A DNA stretch of 64,000 bases, taken from the NCBI RefSeq assembly GCF_001486585.1, contig NZ_LN909046.1, positions 1,364,001 to 1,428,000 of the forward strand. Direction: 5' to 3'. The notes under the pieces are model-generated. The model had not been told where the DNA came from. It searched no databases and saw nothing but the letters and a program-made list of their open reading frames with translations. Below, one piece after another: positions 27,630-36,618 of this stretch. Made by a program: the position numbers and the translations under genes. The DNA comes from Paenibacillus senegalimassiliensis. Its GTDB lineage: Bacteria > Bacillota > Bacilli > Paenibacillales > Paenibacillaceae. Positions within the stretch are counted from its first letter, which is position 1. Each line of letters opens with the position of its first letter.

Positions 27630-27948
27630 TATACTCCACCTCCGACGTTTTCACGATCGCTTTACGAATCATATCGGCAAACCCTTGATCGATGAGGGCC
27701 ATGACAACCCTTTCCGGCTTCCCTACACTGTTTCCGAGCCGCTCGCGGTCAAATCCGACCATCAAGGGGATTTTGTAGGTTCCGCATTTGTCGCGAAACT
27801 TCTTCTGAGTATTGTCTGATGCATCCTTCGCTACAATGACGAGCTTGGCCTCGCCGGAACGAATCGCCTTCGTTACGATTTCATCACCGGTTACCAGCTT
27901 CCCAGCCCGCATGGCCAAGCCAAGCCCCGATAAAGGCTGCCTATTCAT
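27622..27948 (-). CDS. ylxQ: YlxQ, L7Ae-like RNA-binding protein
   Basis: A 108-residue L7Ae/L30e/S12e/Gadd45 fold protein. The pattern [36 protein letters not shown] (residues about 8-44) is typical of the family, which binds kink-turn RNA. Its cellular role is not established. It overlaps ylxR by 8 bases on one side and infB by 8 on the other, so all three are strongly coupled. Synteny is that of nusA-ylxR-ylxQ-infB in Bacillus. Confidence 0.9.
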   Translation of the reverse strand: MNRQPLSGLGLAMRAGKLVTGDEIVTKAIRSGEAKLVIVAKDASDNTQKKFRDKCGTYKIPLMVGFDRERLGNSVGKPERVVMALIDQGFADMIRKAIVKTSEVEYIE

Positions 27949-28255
27949 CTTCTTGCTCTTCCTGCGCCCCAGCGGCGTTGAATTGGTCCTCTACGGCCAG
28001 GAAGTCGCGGGCTAACTGCTCGTATACCTCAGCCCCTACCGGCGCCTTGAGTGCACGATCCAGCGCGCGATTCTTCTGCGCCAGCTTGAAGCAGGCCTCT
28101 TTGCCGCACAGATAAGCGCCACGACCCGACTTCTTTCCCGTCAGGTCGATCGACACTTCCCCTTCCGGAGTACGCACGACGCGGATTAATGCTTTCTTGG
28201 GCATCATTTCCTGACAGGCTACGCATTTGCGTAACGGTACTTTTCTTGTCTTCAT
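27941..28255 (-). CDS. rnpM: YlxR/RnpM, RNase P modulator family
   Basis: A 104-residue YlxR-fold protein with the family signature RKCVACQEMMPKKALIRVVR near the N-terminus and GRGAYLCGKEACFKLA at about 45-60. B. subtilis YlxR was reported to bind RNase P RNA and modulate its activity, hence RnpM. The C-terminal 20 residues are acidic and Gln/Glu-rich. The ATG at 28255 has GGGAGG 7 bases upstream; a GTG one codon earlier is possible. It lies 15 bases after nusA. Confidence 0.9.
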   Translation of the reverse strand: MKTRKVPLRKCVACQEMMPKKALIRVVRTPEGEVSIDLTGKKSGRGAYLCGKEACFKLAQKNRALDRALKAPVGAEVYEQLARDFLAVEDQFNAAGAQEEQEDE

Positions 28256-28269
28256 CACGCCACCTCCCG

Positions 28270-29367
28270 TTAATCTACGGAGATGGAATCCTGAGGCAAT
28301 TCGCTTTGTTCGGTCTTTTCTCTTCCGAATTCCTCTTCCGCTTGGCTTTCACTCTTGATATCGATTTTCCAACTGGTCAATTTGGCTGCAAGACGTGCAT
28401 TTTGTCCCTTAATGCCGATGGCCAGTGAAAGCTGATAATCCGGCACAATGACACGTGCCATCTTCTCTGCTTCGAACACTTGCACCTCCAGCACCTTGGA
28501 AGGGCTGAGCGCGTTGGCTACGTACTCCTCCACCTCTTCAGAGTAGCGCACGATATCAATCTTCTCCCCACGCAATTCGTTTACGATGGTTTGAACGCGA
28601 GTCCCTTTGGGGCCTACGCACGAACCTACCGGATCTACTTCATTGTTGCGAGAATATACGGCAATTTTGGAGCGGAAGCCAGCCTCACGGGCCACGGAAC
28701 GAATTTCCACCACGCCATCAAATATTTCTGGGACCTCCAACTCGAACAAGCGCTTCAGCAAGCCCGGATGTGTACGGGACAGCAAGATTTGCGGCCCTTT
28801 TGTCGTATTCTCCACCTTCGTAATGTAGGCTTTAATACGATCTCCGTGCTTGAACTTTTCGTTCGGCATCAGCTCGTTCAGTGGAAGATGCGCCTCGATC
28901 TTGCCAAGATCGACGTAAATGTTGCGCAGATCCTGACGTTGCACGATCCCCGTAACGATATCGTCTTCTTTCTCCACAAAAGCATTGTAGATCAGACCGC
29001 GCTCCGCTTCACGAATGCGCTGCGTCACGACCTGCTTGGCCGTTTGCGCCGCAATTCGCCCAAAGTCACGAGGTGTCACCTCGATTTCGGTAATGTCGTC
29101 AAGGTGATAGTTGGCATTCAGCTCCCGGGCCGCTGGCAACGAAATTTCCGTGCGCGGATCGAGTACCTCCTCAACCACAAGCTTGCGGGCAAATACCTTG
29201 ATCGCTCCAGTATGGCGGTTCATATCGACCCGTACGTTTTGCGCTGTATTAAAGTTACGTTTATAGCTGGAGATCAGCGCAGCTTCAATCGCCTCGAATA
29301 AGATGTCTTTACTGATCCCTTTTTCCCGTTCTAATTCATTCAAGGCTTCGATAAAATCCATACTCAT
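28270..29367 (-). CDS. nusA: transcription termination/antitermination factor NusA
   Basis: A 365-residue RNA polymerase-binding factor controlling pausing, termination and rRNA antitermination. It has the N-terminal polymerase-binding domain (MDFIEALNELEREKGISK at the start), an S1 domain (IVTGIVQRQDLRNIYVDLG, about 135-200), KH1 (VGSCVGPKGTRVQTIVNEL) and KH2 (LAIGIKGQNARLAAKLTSW). It lacks the Proteobacterial C-terminal repeats, as usual in Firmicutes. I chose the ATG at 29367 with AAGGGGG about 11 bases upstream; an ATG two codons later is also possible. Confidence 0.95.
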   Translation of the reverse strand: MSMDFIEALNELEREKGISKDILFEAIEAALISSYKRNFNTAQNVRVDMNRHTGAIKVFARKLVVEEVLDPRTEISLPAARELNANYHLDDITEIEVTPRDFGRIAAQTAKQVVTQRIREAERGLIYNAFVEKEDDIVTGIVQRQDLRNIYVDLGKIEAHLPLNELMPNEKFKHGDRIKAYITKVENTTKGPQILLSRTHPGLLKRLFELEVPEIFDGVVEIRSVAREAGFRSKIAVYSRNNEVDPVGSCVGPKGTRVQTIVNELRGEKIDIVRYSEEVEEYVANALSPSKVLEVQVFEAEKMARVIVPDYQLSLAIGIKGQNARLAAKLTSWKIDIKSESQAEEEFGREKTEQSELPQDSISVD

Positions 29368-29462
29368 TTGCCTCGAGTTCCCCCTTTCAATAGTCCCCTG
29401 TAGGTCACACATAATCACATACAATTAAACGTTGCAGATGCATATTTCTTTGCATAAGTAAA

Positions 29463-29479
29463 GCCGCGCCCGCCGCGGC
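29463..29479 (-). other. GC-rich hairpin between rimP and nusA
   Basis: GCCGCG pairs with CGCGGC around a 5-base loop, followed on the minus strand by TTTACTTAT. It may be a weak attenuator ahead of nusA; evidence is limited to the stem. Confidence 0.35.
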
Positions 29480-29539
29480 CAATCCAGAAGATATAAGAAT
29501 AGTCCGCAGGCGAAAGCTCCCAAAAAGGCCCGACTCATA

Positions 29540-30001
29540 TCAAAAAATGATGGCTAATCTGGCGCTGGCAACTTTGCTATATGGAATGGCGTGACTCTTC
29601 TTCCCCGCTTCAACGACCAACTCGTCGTCGGTAAAGGAAAGAAGTCGGCCTTCAAATTCTTTCAGGCCGTCTACCGGTTCGTATGTAGTAATAAACACGT
29701 CTTTACCAACTGCCCCCAATACATCCTCGGCTTTCTTAAGCGGGCGTTCTGCACCAGGCGATGATACCTCCAGAAAATAAGCCGAAGGAATCGGATCGTT
29801 CTTGTCAAGACGCTCACTCAGATATTCGCTGATTCGGCCGCAGTCATCAATGTCAATGCCGCCTGTCTTATCCACAAATACGCGCAGGAACCAATTGCTC
29901 CCCTCTTTGACGTATTCCACGTCAACCAGTTCAAAGCCGTTTTCCTCCAAATAAGGCGTGACCATTTCCTCCACGGTCGCTTTGATCTTTGGTGTGCTCA
30001 A
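29540..30001 (-). CDS. rimP: ribosome maturation factor RimP
   Basis: A 153-residue 30S assembly factor (YlxS in B. subtilis) needed for 16S maturation around S12 binding. The pattern [25 protein letters not shown] (residues about 10-34), [25 protein letters not shown] and [14 protein letters not shown] is typical. It starts at TTG with GGAGG 10 bases upstream. It is the first gene of the rimP-nusA-rnpM-ylxQ-infB-rbfA-nrnA-truB run, behind a strong promoter and a leader hairpin. Confidence 0.94.
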   Translation of the reverse strand: MSTPKIKATVEEMVTPYLEENGFELVDVEYVKEGSNWFLRVFVDKTGGIDIDDCGRISEYLSERLDKNDPIPSAYFLEVSSPGAERPLKKAEDVLGAVGKDVFITTYEPVDGLKEFEGRLLSFTDDELVVEAGKKSHAIPYSKVASARLAIIF

Positions 30002-30045
30002 GCGTACATTACCTCCATAGGTTCATTCCTGTATACCAAAGAGTA

Positions 30046-30068
30046 AAGAGTGGGTTTCCCCACTCTTT
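30046..30068 (-). other. hairpin in the rimP operon leader
   Basis: AAAGAGTGGG pairs perfectly with CCCACTCTTT around a 3-base loop. It lies downstream of the rimP promoter and about 45 bases before the start codon. The following ACTCTTTGG is only weakly U-rich, so attenuation or mRNA stabilisation are both possible. Confidence 0.5.
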
Positions 30069-30102
30069 AAACAACGGTTCTATCTTCATGATTGCCAAAA
30101 AA

Positions 30103-30131
30103 ATTATAACATAGTCCGGGAATAGTGACAA
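30103..30131 (-). promoter_or_regulatory. sigma-A promoter of the rimP-nusA-infB operon
   Basis: On the minus strand TTGTCA (30126-30131) is followed after 17 bases by a perfect TATAAT (30103-30108). It is the best housekeeping promoter in this stretch. Confidence 0.8.
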
Positions 30132-30153
30132 GTAAAACACCTTTACTAGTGGT

Positions 30154-30277
30154 TGTTCAAAAAATCATCTTCGGATCACGTGGCCTATACAAGAAGCTTG
30201 TTCGACGGCGAATCTTGAATTCAGCGGGTCCTTCCGTTGCTCACGTAGATCTGTCTACGCTCCGCTACTCATCCAAC
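30154..30277. repeat. intergenic repeat family, copy B (right end lost)
   Basis: Starts with GTTCAAAAAATCATCTTCGG, then shares CGAATCTTGAATTCAGC, CTTCCGTTGCTCACGTAGAT, CTGTCTACGCTCCGCTACTC and ATCCAACTCTTG with copy C. It carries the central CGTAGATCTGTCTACG palindrome. The right terminus GACTTTTTGAAC is absent; another repeat cluster begins about 45 bases further. Confidence 0.8.
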
Positions 30278-30320
30278 TCTTGATGCCTACTGTTCTCAGT
30301 TCCCGCATGATGCCAAGTAC

Positions 30321-30510
30321 ACTAATAGGAAATTCTCCTGCTAATTTGCCTAAATGGACTAAATTTCACTATTTAGCTGGAAAACTTCCCTATAAATCCG
30401 TGGTTCAGGTCCATTTTCAGTGTTTTGGCCAAAATTATATGGAGAATTTCCAGCTAGTTGTTGATAATAGCGGCAGCAATGACTATTAGTTGGAGGATTT
30501 CCAGTTAATT
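30321..30510. repeat. four-unit palindromic repeat cluster behind polC
   Basis: Four units of about 27 bases, near 30321, 30371, 30433 and 30483, share the pattern TAnnTGGAAATTCTCC-TA. Units 1 and 2 read in one direction and units 3 and 4 in the other, with spacings of about 50, 62 and 50, so the whole block is an inverted repeat able to form a large hairpin. It has no coding capacity. Confidence 0.6.
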
Positions 30511-30615
30511 GAGCAAATACCCTCAGGCTTCTCAACCAAACATCAGGTTGTGCCAGCAAAGAACCTTAGCGATATTGTTCAACACTCGACCATCCTTACC
30601 ATGTATACGTTTATC

Positions 30616-33600
30616 TTAGAATAATGACAGTTGATTGCTTTCAGGCAGGCCGCGGAAGCAGCCCATGTTGTTAAGCAACTCTATAATCGTCTTACTTGCC
30701 TTCGATTTTTGCTGGAAATCCTCGATGGACAAGAACTCCCCTTGATCCTTCGCTGCGGCAATATTCTTGGCTGCGTTCTCGCCAATCCCGGCCAATGCCG
30801 AGAATGGAGGAATCAGTGAATCCCCGTCCACTGCGAACTTGGTGGCGTCGGACCGGTACAGATCAATCGGCTTGAAGCGGAAACCACGCGCCGTCATTTC
30901 AAGCGCCATCTCCAAGATGGAGAGCATACTCTTTTCCTTAGGTAGCGCTTGGAAGCCCTTCTGCTCAATTTCCTCTATCTTGCGATAGATGGCTTCATAC
31001 CCTTGACAGAACAACTCGATATCGAAGTCCTCACCACGTACAGAGAAATAAGTCGCATAATACTCAATGGGATAATAAAGTTTGAAGTACGCAGTCCGTA
31101 CAGCAGAGATAACATAGGCCGCAGCATGGGCTTTCGGGAACATGTATTGAATCTTCAAGCATGAATCGATATACCATTGCGGAACCTTGCACTTCTTCAT
31201 CTCATCGATCCATTCAGGCGTAAGTCCCTTGCCCTTACGGACGCTCTCCGTAATCTTAAAGGCCAGACCCGCATCCATCCCGGCTTTGTAAATGAGAAAC
31301 AACATAATATCATCACGACAGCCGATTACCGTCTTGATGTTGCAGGTCCCGTTCTTGATCAGATCCTGGGCATTACCTAACCATACGCCGGTTCCGTGTG
31401 ACAGACCAGATATTTGCAACAAATCGGCAAATGAGGAAGGCTGCGACTCCACTAACATCTGACGCACAAATTTGGTCCCCATTTCCGGAACACCATAGGT
31501 AGCTACCGGCGTGCGAATTTGCTGTGGCTGTACTTCAAGGGCTTCTGTCGAGTTGAACATGCTCATGACCTTCTGATCATTCATCGGAATGCTTATTGGA
31601 TCAATTCCGGTCAAATCCTGCAACATCCGCATCATCGTCGGGTCATCGTGCCCCAGAATATCCAGCTTTAGCAAATTTGCGTCGAAGGCATGGTAATCAA
31701 AGTGCGTGGTTTTCCACTCTGAACTTGTATCATCCGCTGGAAATTGTACAGGAGTAATATCCTCTACTTCAATGTAATCCGGCACAACCACAATCCCGCC
31801 CGGATGCTGTCCTGTGCTGCGCTTGACTCCGGTACAGCCCCCCGCCAAACGATTCAATTCGGCTCCGCGCCATTGTTTGCTGTGATCTTCCTCGTATTTC
31901 TTGGCAAAGCCAAAGGCGGTCTTCTCCGCAACGGTACCAATCGTACCTGCCCGGAATACATTTTTCTCTCCGAACAATACCTTCGTATAATTGTGCGCTA
32001 CCGGTTGATATTCCCCCGAGAAGTTCAAGTCGATATCAGGCACCTTGTCTCCCTTAAAGCCCAGGAAAGTTTCAAAAGGAATATCCTGGCCTTCACCCTT
32101 CAACTTGCTACCGCAATGCGGACAATCCTTATCAGGCAAGTCAAAGCCACTCGGCACACTACCGTCCAGGAACCATTCGCTATGCCGACATTCAGAATTC
32201 TGGCAAATGTAATGGGCAGGTAGCGGATTTACCTCGGATATCCCGAGGAACAACGCAACGACAGAAGAACCAACTGAACCCCGTGAACCAACGAGATAAC
32301 CATCCTGGTTGGACTTCTTCACCAATCTTTCCGATATCAGATAGTTCGCCGAGAACCCGTATTTAATAATAGGCTCTAGTTCCTTCTCCAAGCGCTTGAT
32401 GATGACATCCGGCAATTCGTCGCCGTAAATGGATTTTGCGGTATTATAACAGGTCTCCCGAATTTCTTCATCCGCCCCGTCAATAATTGGGGTGAACAGC
32501 TTATCAGGGAACAACTCCAGTTCCTCGAACTGCTCTGCCAGAGCCACCGTATTTCTCACCACTACTTCCTGCGCCTTGTCTTGACCCAGAAAAGCAAATT
32601 CCTCCAGCATCTCCTCTGTCGTTCGGAGATGAGCATCGGGTTTGCGGATATCTTTAAGCGGGCTAAAGCCGGTAATTCCGTGAATCGTAATATCGCGGAA
32701 CAGCTTGTCCTTCGGTTCGAGATAATGCACATTGCCGGTAGCCACCACAGGCTTACCCAGCCTCATGCCAATCTCCACCACCTTGCGAACAGCCGTCTGG
32801 AGCTCATCCTTGCTGCCAACCAACCCTTTTTCAACCAAATGCATATACATCGTCAATGGCTGAACTTCCAAAATATCATAGAATTCGGCTATAGCTTCAG
32901 CTTCCTCTACCGATTTGTTCAGCACGGCCTCGAAGAATTCGCCCTTCTCACAGCCTGACATGATCAGCAAGCCTTCGCGCATCTCTACCAGCTTGGACTT
33001 GGGAATGCACGGTACACGCTTGAAGTACTCCGTATGCGACATGGAGACCAGCTTGAACAGGTTCTTCTTACCGATAGCATTTAAGGCATAGATACCGCAA
33101 TGGAACGGACGCGAGTTGGATAAATCCTTACCCACCTTATCATTCAGGCGATCCAGAGTGGTGTACCCTTCCATCTTGTTGGCATCTTCAAGCAGCCCAT
33201 TCAGAATCTCGCCAAGGGCAAGGGTATCATCGATAGCCCGGTGATGATTCTCCAATGAGACCTTATATTTAGCTGCCAGTGTATTAAGCCTGTGATTTTT
33301 CATTGTCGGGAACAGCATCCGTGCGAGTTCCAACGTATCCAGCACCGGGTTAGTCATCTCTGGCAAGCCCAGTTCCTTCAGCTTGGCATTGACAAAATCG
33401 ACGTCAAAACGAGCATTATGGGCTACCAGCACCGCATCTCCAGCAAACTGCACAAATTGTTTGAGTACCTCATCTACGTCAGGAGCATCCTTGACCATTT
33501 CATCGTTGATGTTCGTCAATTGCTGAATATTATAGGGGATACGAACATGCGGGTTGACGAAGGTTGCATAACGGTCGATTTCTTTGCCCTCTTCCATCTT

Positions 33601-34935
33601 CACCGCGGCAATTTCTATGATCTTGTTCTGAGTGACAGATAGGCCGGTGGTTTCAATATCGAATACGATATAGGTCGCGGCCTTTAAATTGTCACCTCGG
33701 GCGTTCAATACTACGGCCACGTTATCGTTGACAACGTTCGCCTCAACACCATAGATCATTTTAATACCGTTCTTCTTGGCCGCCTTGGCCGCATCAGGAT
33801 AACATTGAACCCCGCCATGATCCGTAACAGCTATGGCCTTATGTCCCCACTTGGCAGCCAGCTTCACATAATCACCAATCGGCGCAACCGCATCCATCGT
33901 GCTCATGGTCGTGTGCAAGTGGAATTCCACGCGTTTCTCAGGAGCATTGTCCTTACGTCCCGGTGGTGCGCCGATCTCACAAAGATCAGACGGAATCATC
34001 ACTAATTCAGGAACCGTCATAAAACGGTCCATCTCCACCTTGCCGCGGGCTTTGATCCATTTCCCATTGGCGAGTTGACCCATCACCTTCAAATCATCTT
34101 TGTTCTTGGCAAACAGCTTCATTTGCAAGGAATCCGAGAAATCCGTTAGATAGAACATAAACAACGTGTTCCCGTTGCGAAGCTCCTTGCGGTCCAAGCC
34201 AAAGACAGTACCTTGAATCGTAATCTTCTTCTCTTCATCCTGTATCTGCTGAATAGGGACGGGCTGTTCCTTGATGTCGTATCCAAGCTGCAGCTTGATA
34301 ACTTCCCCATCAACCATTTCTTCAGGAGGGGCTTCAGCCGCCGCACTCTCCATCATCTGCTGAATGACTTCACGATTCTCTTCAACGATGCGCTGCTGAA
34401 ATTCCTCAACCGCCTCATTCTGATTCTCTCCTACCTGCATCTTCACGCGTAAAGCCAGTGCAAAGTAAGTCTCGTAAAATGTGGCAGCCGCTTTATCAAT
34501 ATGCTTCTTGCCCGCTAATTCCAAAGCTGTAGCATCACCAAGCGTAATGGTTATCAAGTCTTGCTCTACCTCAAAGCTGGCACGTGCCATCCACCCGTTA
34601 ACGGACGGAATTTGGCGCTTCACCCACTCAATGAACAATCCCCAATACTCGCTGACAATCTCTTTGGCAGACAAGTCAGGACCATATTTAAATTCAAAGG
34701 ATATTGCGGCGATATGCTCCATCCGCTCCTTGATTCTAAGGCAATAAGTACTATAAATTTCAGACGGCACCAGTGTATCCTTGGCAATCGTAATCTTCCA
34801 TTCCCGATTGCTCCGGCTCACCTCTACCTTCTCAATATGTCCATCGAGAAAATAGGGATCGATGAGCGGCTCCGGCACTTCCGCCTGCTTCATCAACAGC
34901 TCGAGCCGATTCCTCTTCTCCTGTATCCCGGTCAT
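30616..34935 (-). CDS. polC: DNA polymerase III alpha subunit, Gram-positive PolC type
   Basis: A 1439-residue replicative polymerase. Order seen: N-terminal domain and OB fold (about 220-320), PHP domain starting at EFHLHTTMSTMDAV, a 3'-5' proofreading exonuclease inserted in the PHP domain with VFDIETTGLS near residue 425, then a zinc-binding segment with CQNSECRHSEW and CPHCGSKL, and the catalytic PDIDLNFSGEYQ near 967. Built-in exonuclease and OB-before-polymerase order define PolC as opposed to DnaE. GGAGGGAG precedes the ATG. The gene ends 106 bases before the repeat cluster. Confidence 0.97.
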   Translation of the reverse strand: MTGIQEKRNRLELLMKQAEVPEPLIDPYFLDGHIEKVEVSRSNREWKITIAKDTLVPSEIYSTYCLRIKERMEHIAAISFEFKYGPDLSAKEIVSEYWGLFIEWVKRQIPSVNGWMARASFEVEQDLITITLGDATALELAGKKHIDKAAATFYETYFALALRVKMQVGENQNEAVEEFQQRIVEENREVIQQMMESAAAEAPPEEMVDGEVIKLQLGYDIKEQPVPIQQIQDEEKKITIQGTVFGLDRKELRNGNTLFMFYLTDFSDSLQMKLFAKNKDDLKVMGQLANGKWIKARGKVEMDRFMTVPELVMIPSDLCEIGAPPGRKDNAPEKRVEFHLHTTMSTMDAVAPIGDYVKLAAKWGHKAIAVTDHGGVQCYPDAAKAAKKNGIKMIYGVEANVVNDNVAVVLNARGDNLKAATYIVFDIETTGLSVTQNKIIEIAAVKMEEGKEIDRYATFVNPHVRIPYNIQQLTNINDEMVKDAPDVDEVLKQFVQFAGDAVLVAHNARFDVDFVNAKLKELGLPEMTNPVLDTLELARMLFPTMKNHRLNTLAAKYKVSLENHHRAIDDTLALGEILNGLLEDANKMEGYTTLDRLNDKVGKDLSNSRPFHCGIYALNAIGKKNLFKLVSMSHTEYFKRVPCIPKSKLVEMREGLLIMSGCEKGEFFEAVLNKSVEEAEAIAEFYDILEVQPLTMYMHLVEKGLVGSKDELQTAVRKVVEIGMRLGKPVVATGNVHYLEPKDKLFRDITIHGITGFSPLKDIRKPDAHLRTTEEMLEEFAFLGQDKAQEVVVRNTVALAEQFEELELFPDKLFTPIIDGADEEIRETCYNTAKSIYGDELPDVIIKRLEKELEPIIKYGFSANYLISERLVKKSNQDGYLVGSRGSVGSSVVALFLGISEVNPLPAHYICQNSECRHSEWFLDGSVPSGFDLPDKDCPHCGSKLKGEGQDIPFETFLGFKGDKVPDIDLNFSGEYQPVAHNYTKVLFGEKNVFRAGTIGTVAEKTAFGFAKKYEEDHSKQWRGAELNRLAGGCTGVKRSTGQHPGGIVVVPDYIEVEDITPVQFPADDTSSEWKTTHFDYHAFDANLLKLDILGHDDPTMMRMLQDLTGIDPISIPMNDQKVMSMFNSTEALEVQPQQIRTPVATYGVPEMGTKFVRQMLVESQPSSFADLLQISGLSHGTGVWLGNAQDLIKNGTCNIKTVIGCRDDIMLFLIYKAGMDAGLAFKITESVRKGKGLTPEWIDEMKKCKVPQWYIDSCLKIQYMFPKAHAAAYVISAVRTAYFKLYYPIEYYATYFSVRGEDFDIELFCQGYEAIYRKIEEIEQKGFQALPKEKSMLSILEMALEMTARGFRFKPIDLYRSDATKFAVDGDSLIPPFSALAGIGENAAKNIAAAKDQGEFLSIEDFQQKSKASKTIIELLNNMGCFRGLPESNQLSLF

Positions 34936-34991
34936 ATTCTCTCCCTCCGTCTTGCTTGCTGGTGTTATAGTTCCAAACCTACAACAGAAAG

Positions 34992-35052
34992 AGGCTTCCG
35001 GCAGTGGCCAGCAGGCGCTAAAATCCTGCCGGTGCCAGTCTGCCGAAAGCCT
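34992..35052 (-). terminator. intrinsic terminator of proS
   Basis: AGGCTTTCGGCAG pairs with CTGCCGGAAGCCT, with a second nested stem (GGCACCGGCAGG / CCTGCTGGCC), followed by CTTTCTGTTG on the minus strand. It separates proS from polC. Confidence 0.7.
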
Positions 35053-35120
35053 TGGTGACTGCTTACGTTTGCCCGCACCTGAAGTTCCCCCAGGCTTCTA
35101 CGGCCAAACAAGCTCATTTA

Positions 35121-36572
35121 TTAATAGGCTCTGGCAAAAACAACCGTATGTTTCGCCTTTTCCCCGCAGACGAGACAAGTATGCTTCGTCGTTGCCGGCT
35201 TGAACGGAATGTTCCGGCTAGTTGCTCCCGTCTCTTCCTTAACCTGACGTTCGCAAGCCTCCGATCCGCACCATCCGGCTAAGGTAAAGCCACGTTTTTC
35301 TTCAATGCTCGCTTTCATTTCATCCAGCGTGTCTACGCTATAGAAGTGATCCTCACGGAAAGCCTTAGCCCGATCGTACATCTCCTGATGTACCTGCTCC
35401 AGCATAGTGGTAACCTCTTCAACCAATTGATCCTGCTGAATCACTTTCTTCTCTCCGCTAATACGCGAAGCCAGAACGCATACGCCGTTATCCATATCGC
35501 GTGGTCCAATCTCCAGACGTACTGGAACACCACGCATCTCATACTCATTAAACTTCCAACCTGGGCGGAAATCGGCACGATCATCAATTCCCACACGGAT
35601 GCCTGCTTTCTTAAGCTGTGCAAACAGCTCGTCTGCTCTGCTTACAACGGCTTCCCATGTTTTTGGCGGTCCAATCGGAATGATCATCACCTGCTTCGGA
35701 GCCACCTTCGGTGGTAATGCCAGCCCGCGGTCATCTCCGTGCACCATAATCAGCGAACCGATCAAGCGTGTACTTACTCCCCAAGAAGTGGTATGTACAT
35801 ATTCCCGTACATTCTCACGGTTCAAATATTGAATATCAAACGCTGCAGCAAAATTGGTTCCCATATAATGCGAGGTTCCTGCCTGAACGGCACGGCCGTC
35901 TTTCATCATCGCTTCAATGGAGAATGTATCCACTGCACCGGCAAACTTCTCGGAAGGTGTCTTCTGTCCTTCAATTACCGGAATGGCCAGGTAGTTCTCT
36001 ACGAAGTCGCGATACACTTCCAGCATCCGCATCGTTTCCTCGCGAGCATCCTGTTCATTTTCATGGGCGGTATGCCCTTCCTGCCACAAGAATTCACTGG
36101 TACGCAAGAACGGCAAGGTGCGCTTCTCCCAACGAACCACGTTGGCCCACTGGTTGATCAACACAGGCAGATCCCGGTAGGATTGAATCCATTTCTCATA
36201 CATATGACCAACCATCGTTTCGGAGGTGGGACGAATCGCCAGACGTTCTTCCAGCTTCTCGCCCGCGGCTTCCGTCACCCAAGGCAGCTCGGGGTTAAAG
36301 CCTTCCACATGCTCCTTTTCCTTCTGAAAAAAGCTCTCCGGAATGAATAGCGGGAAATAAGCATTGCGATGGCCCGTTTCCTTGAAGCGGCGATCCAGTT
36401 CCGCTTGCATATGCTCCCAAATTTCATAGCCGTCCGGCTTGAATACGATACATCCGCGAACCGGAGAATAGTCCATCAAGTCCGCTTTCTTGATTACATC
36501 GATATACCAGCGGGAGAAATCCTCCCCTTGGGGGGTAATCTCCGTAACGAATTGTTTCTCCTCTTTTGCCAT
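35121..36572 (-). CDS. proS: prolyl-tRNA synthetase, archaeal/eukaryotic-type (type 3)
   Basis: A 483-residue class II synthetase. It lacks the long INS editing insertion of the usual bacterial ProRS (about 565 residues) and instead has the archaeal/eukaryotic plan: catalytic core with LAIRPTSETM and RTSEFLWQEGHTAH, the anticodon-binding domain, and a C-terminal zinc-like domain with four cysteines (CGSEACERQV and CLVCGEKAKH) ending in tyrosine (FARAY). B. subtilis has the bacterial type at this exact locus (rseP-proS-polC), so the gene was replaced in place or the type was lost and regained. GGAGGAAAAAG precedes the ATG. Confidence 0.93.
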   Translation of the reverse strand: MAKEEKQFVTEITPQGEDFSRWYIDVIKKADLMDYSPVRGCIVFKPDGYEIWEHMQAELDRRFKETGHRNAYFPLFIPESFFQKEKEHVEGFNPELPWVTEAAGEKLEERLAIRPTSETMVGHMYEKWIQSYRDLPVLINQWANVVRWEKRTLPFLRTSEFLWQEGHTAHENEQDAREETMRMLEVYRDFVENYLAIPVIEGQKTPSEKFAGAVDTFSIEAMMKDGRAVQAGTSHYMGTNFAAAFDIQYLNRENVREYVHTTSWGVSTRLIGSLIMVHGDDRGLALPPKVAPKQVMIIPIGPPKTWEAVVSRADELFAQLKKAGIRVGIDDRADFRPGWKFNEYEMRGVPVRLEIGPRDMDNGVCVLASRISGEKKVIQQDQLVEEVTTMLEQVHQEMYDRAKAFREDHFYSVDTLDEMKASIEEKRGFTLAGWCGSEACERQVKEETGATSRNIPFKPATTKHTCLVCGEKAKHTVVFARAY

Positions 36573-36618
36573 AAGAACCTTTTTCCTCCCGTAAATAGAA
36601 CAAGTTTTTAAAAATACA

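Noticed and set aside
28480-29301. 273-codon plus-strand open frame
   Set aside because: Antisense to nusA with no independent signal.
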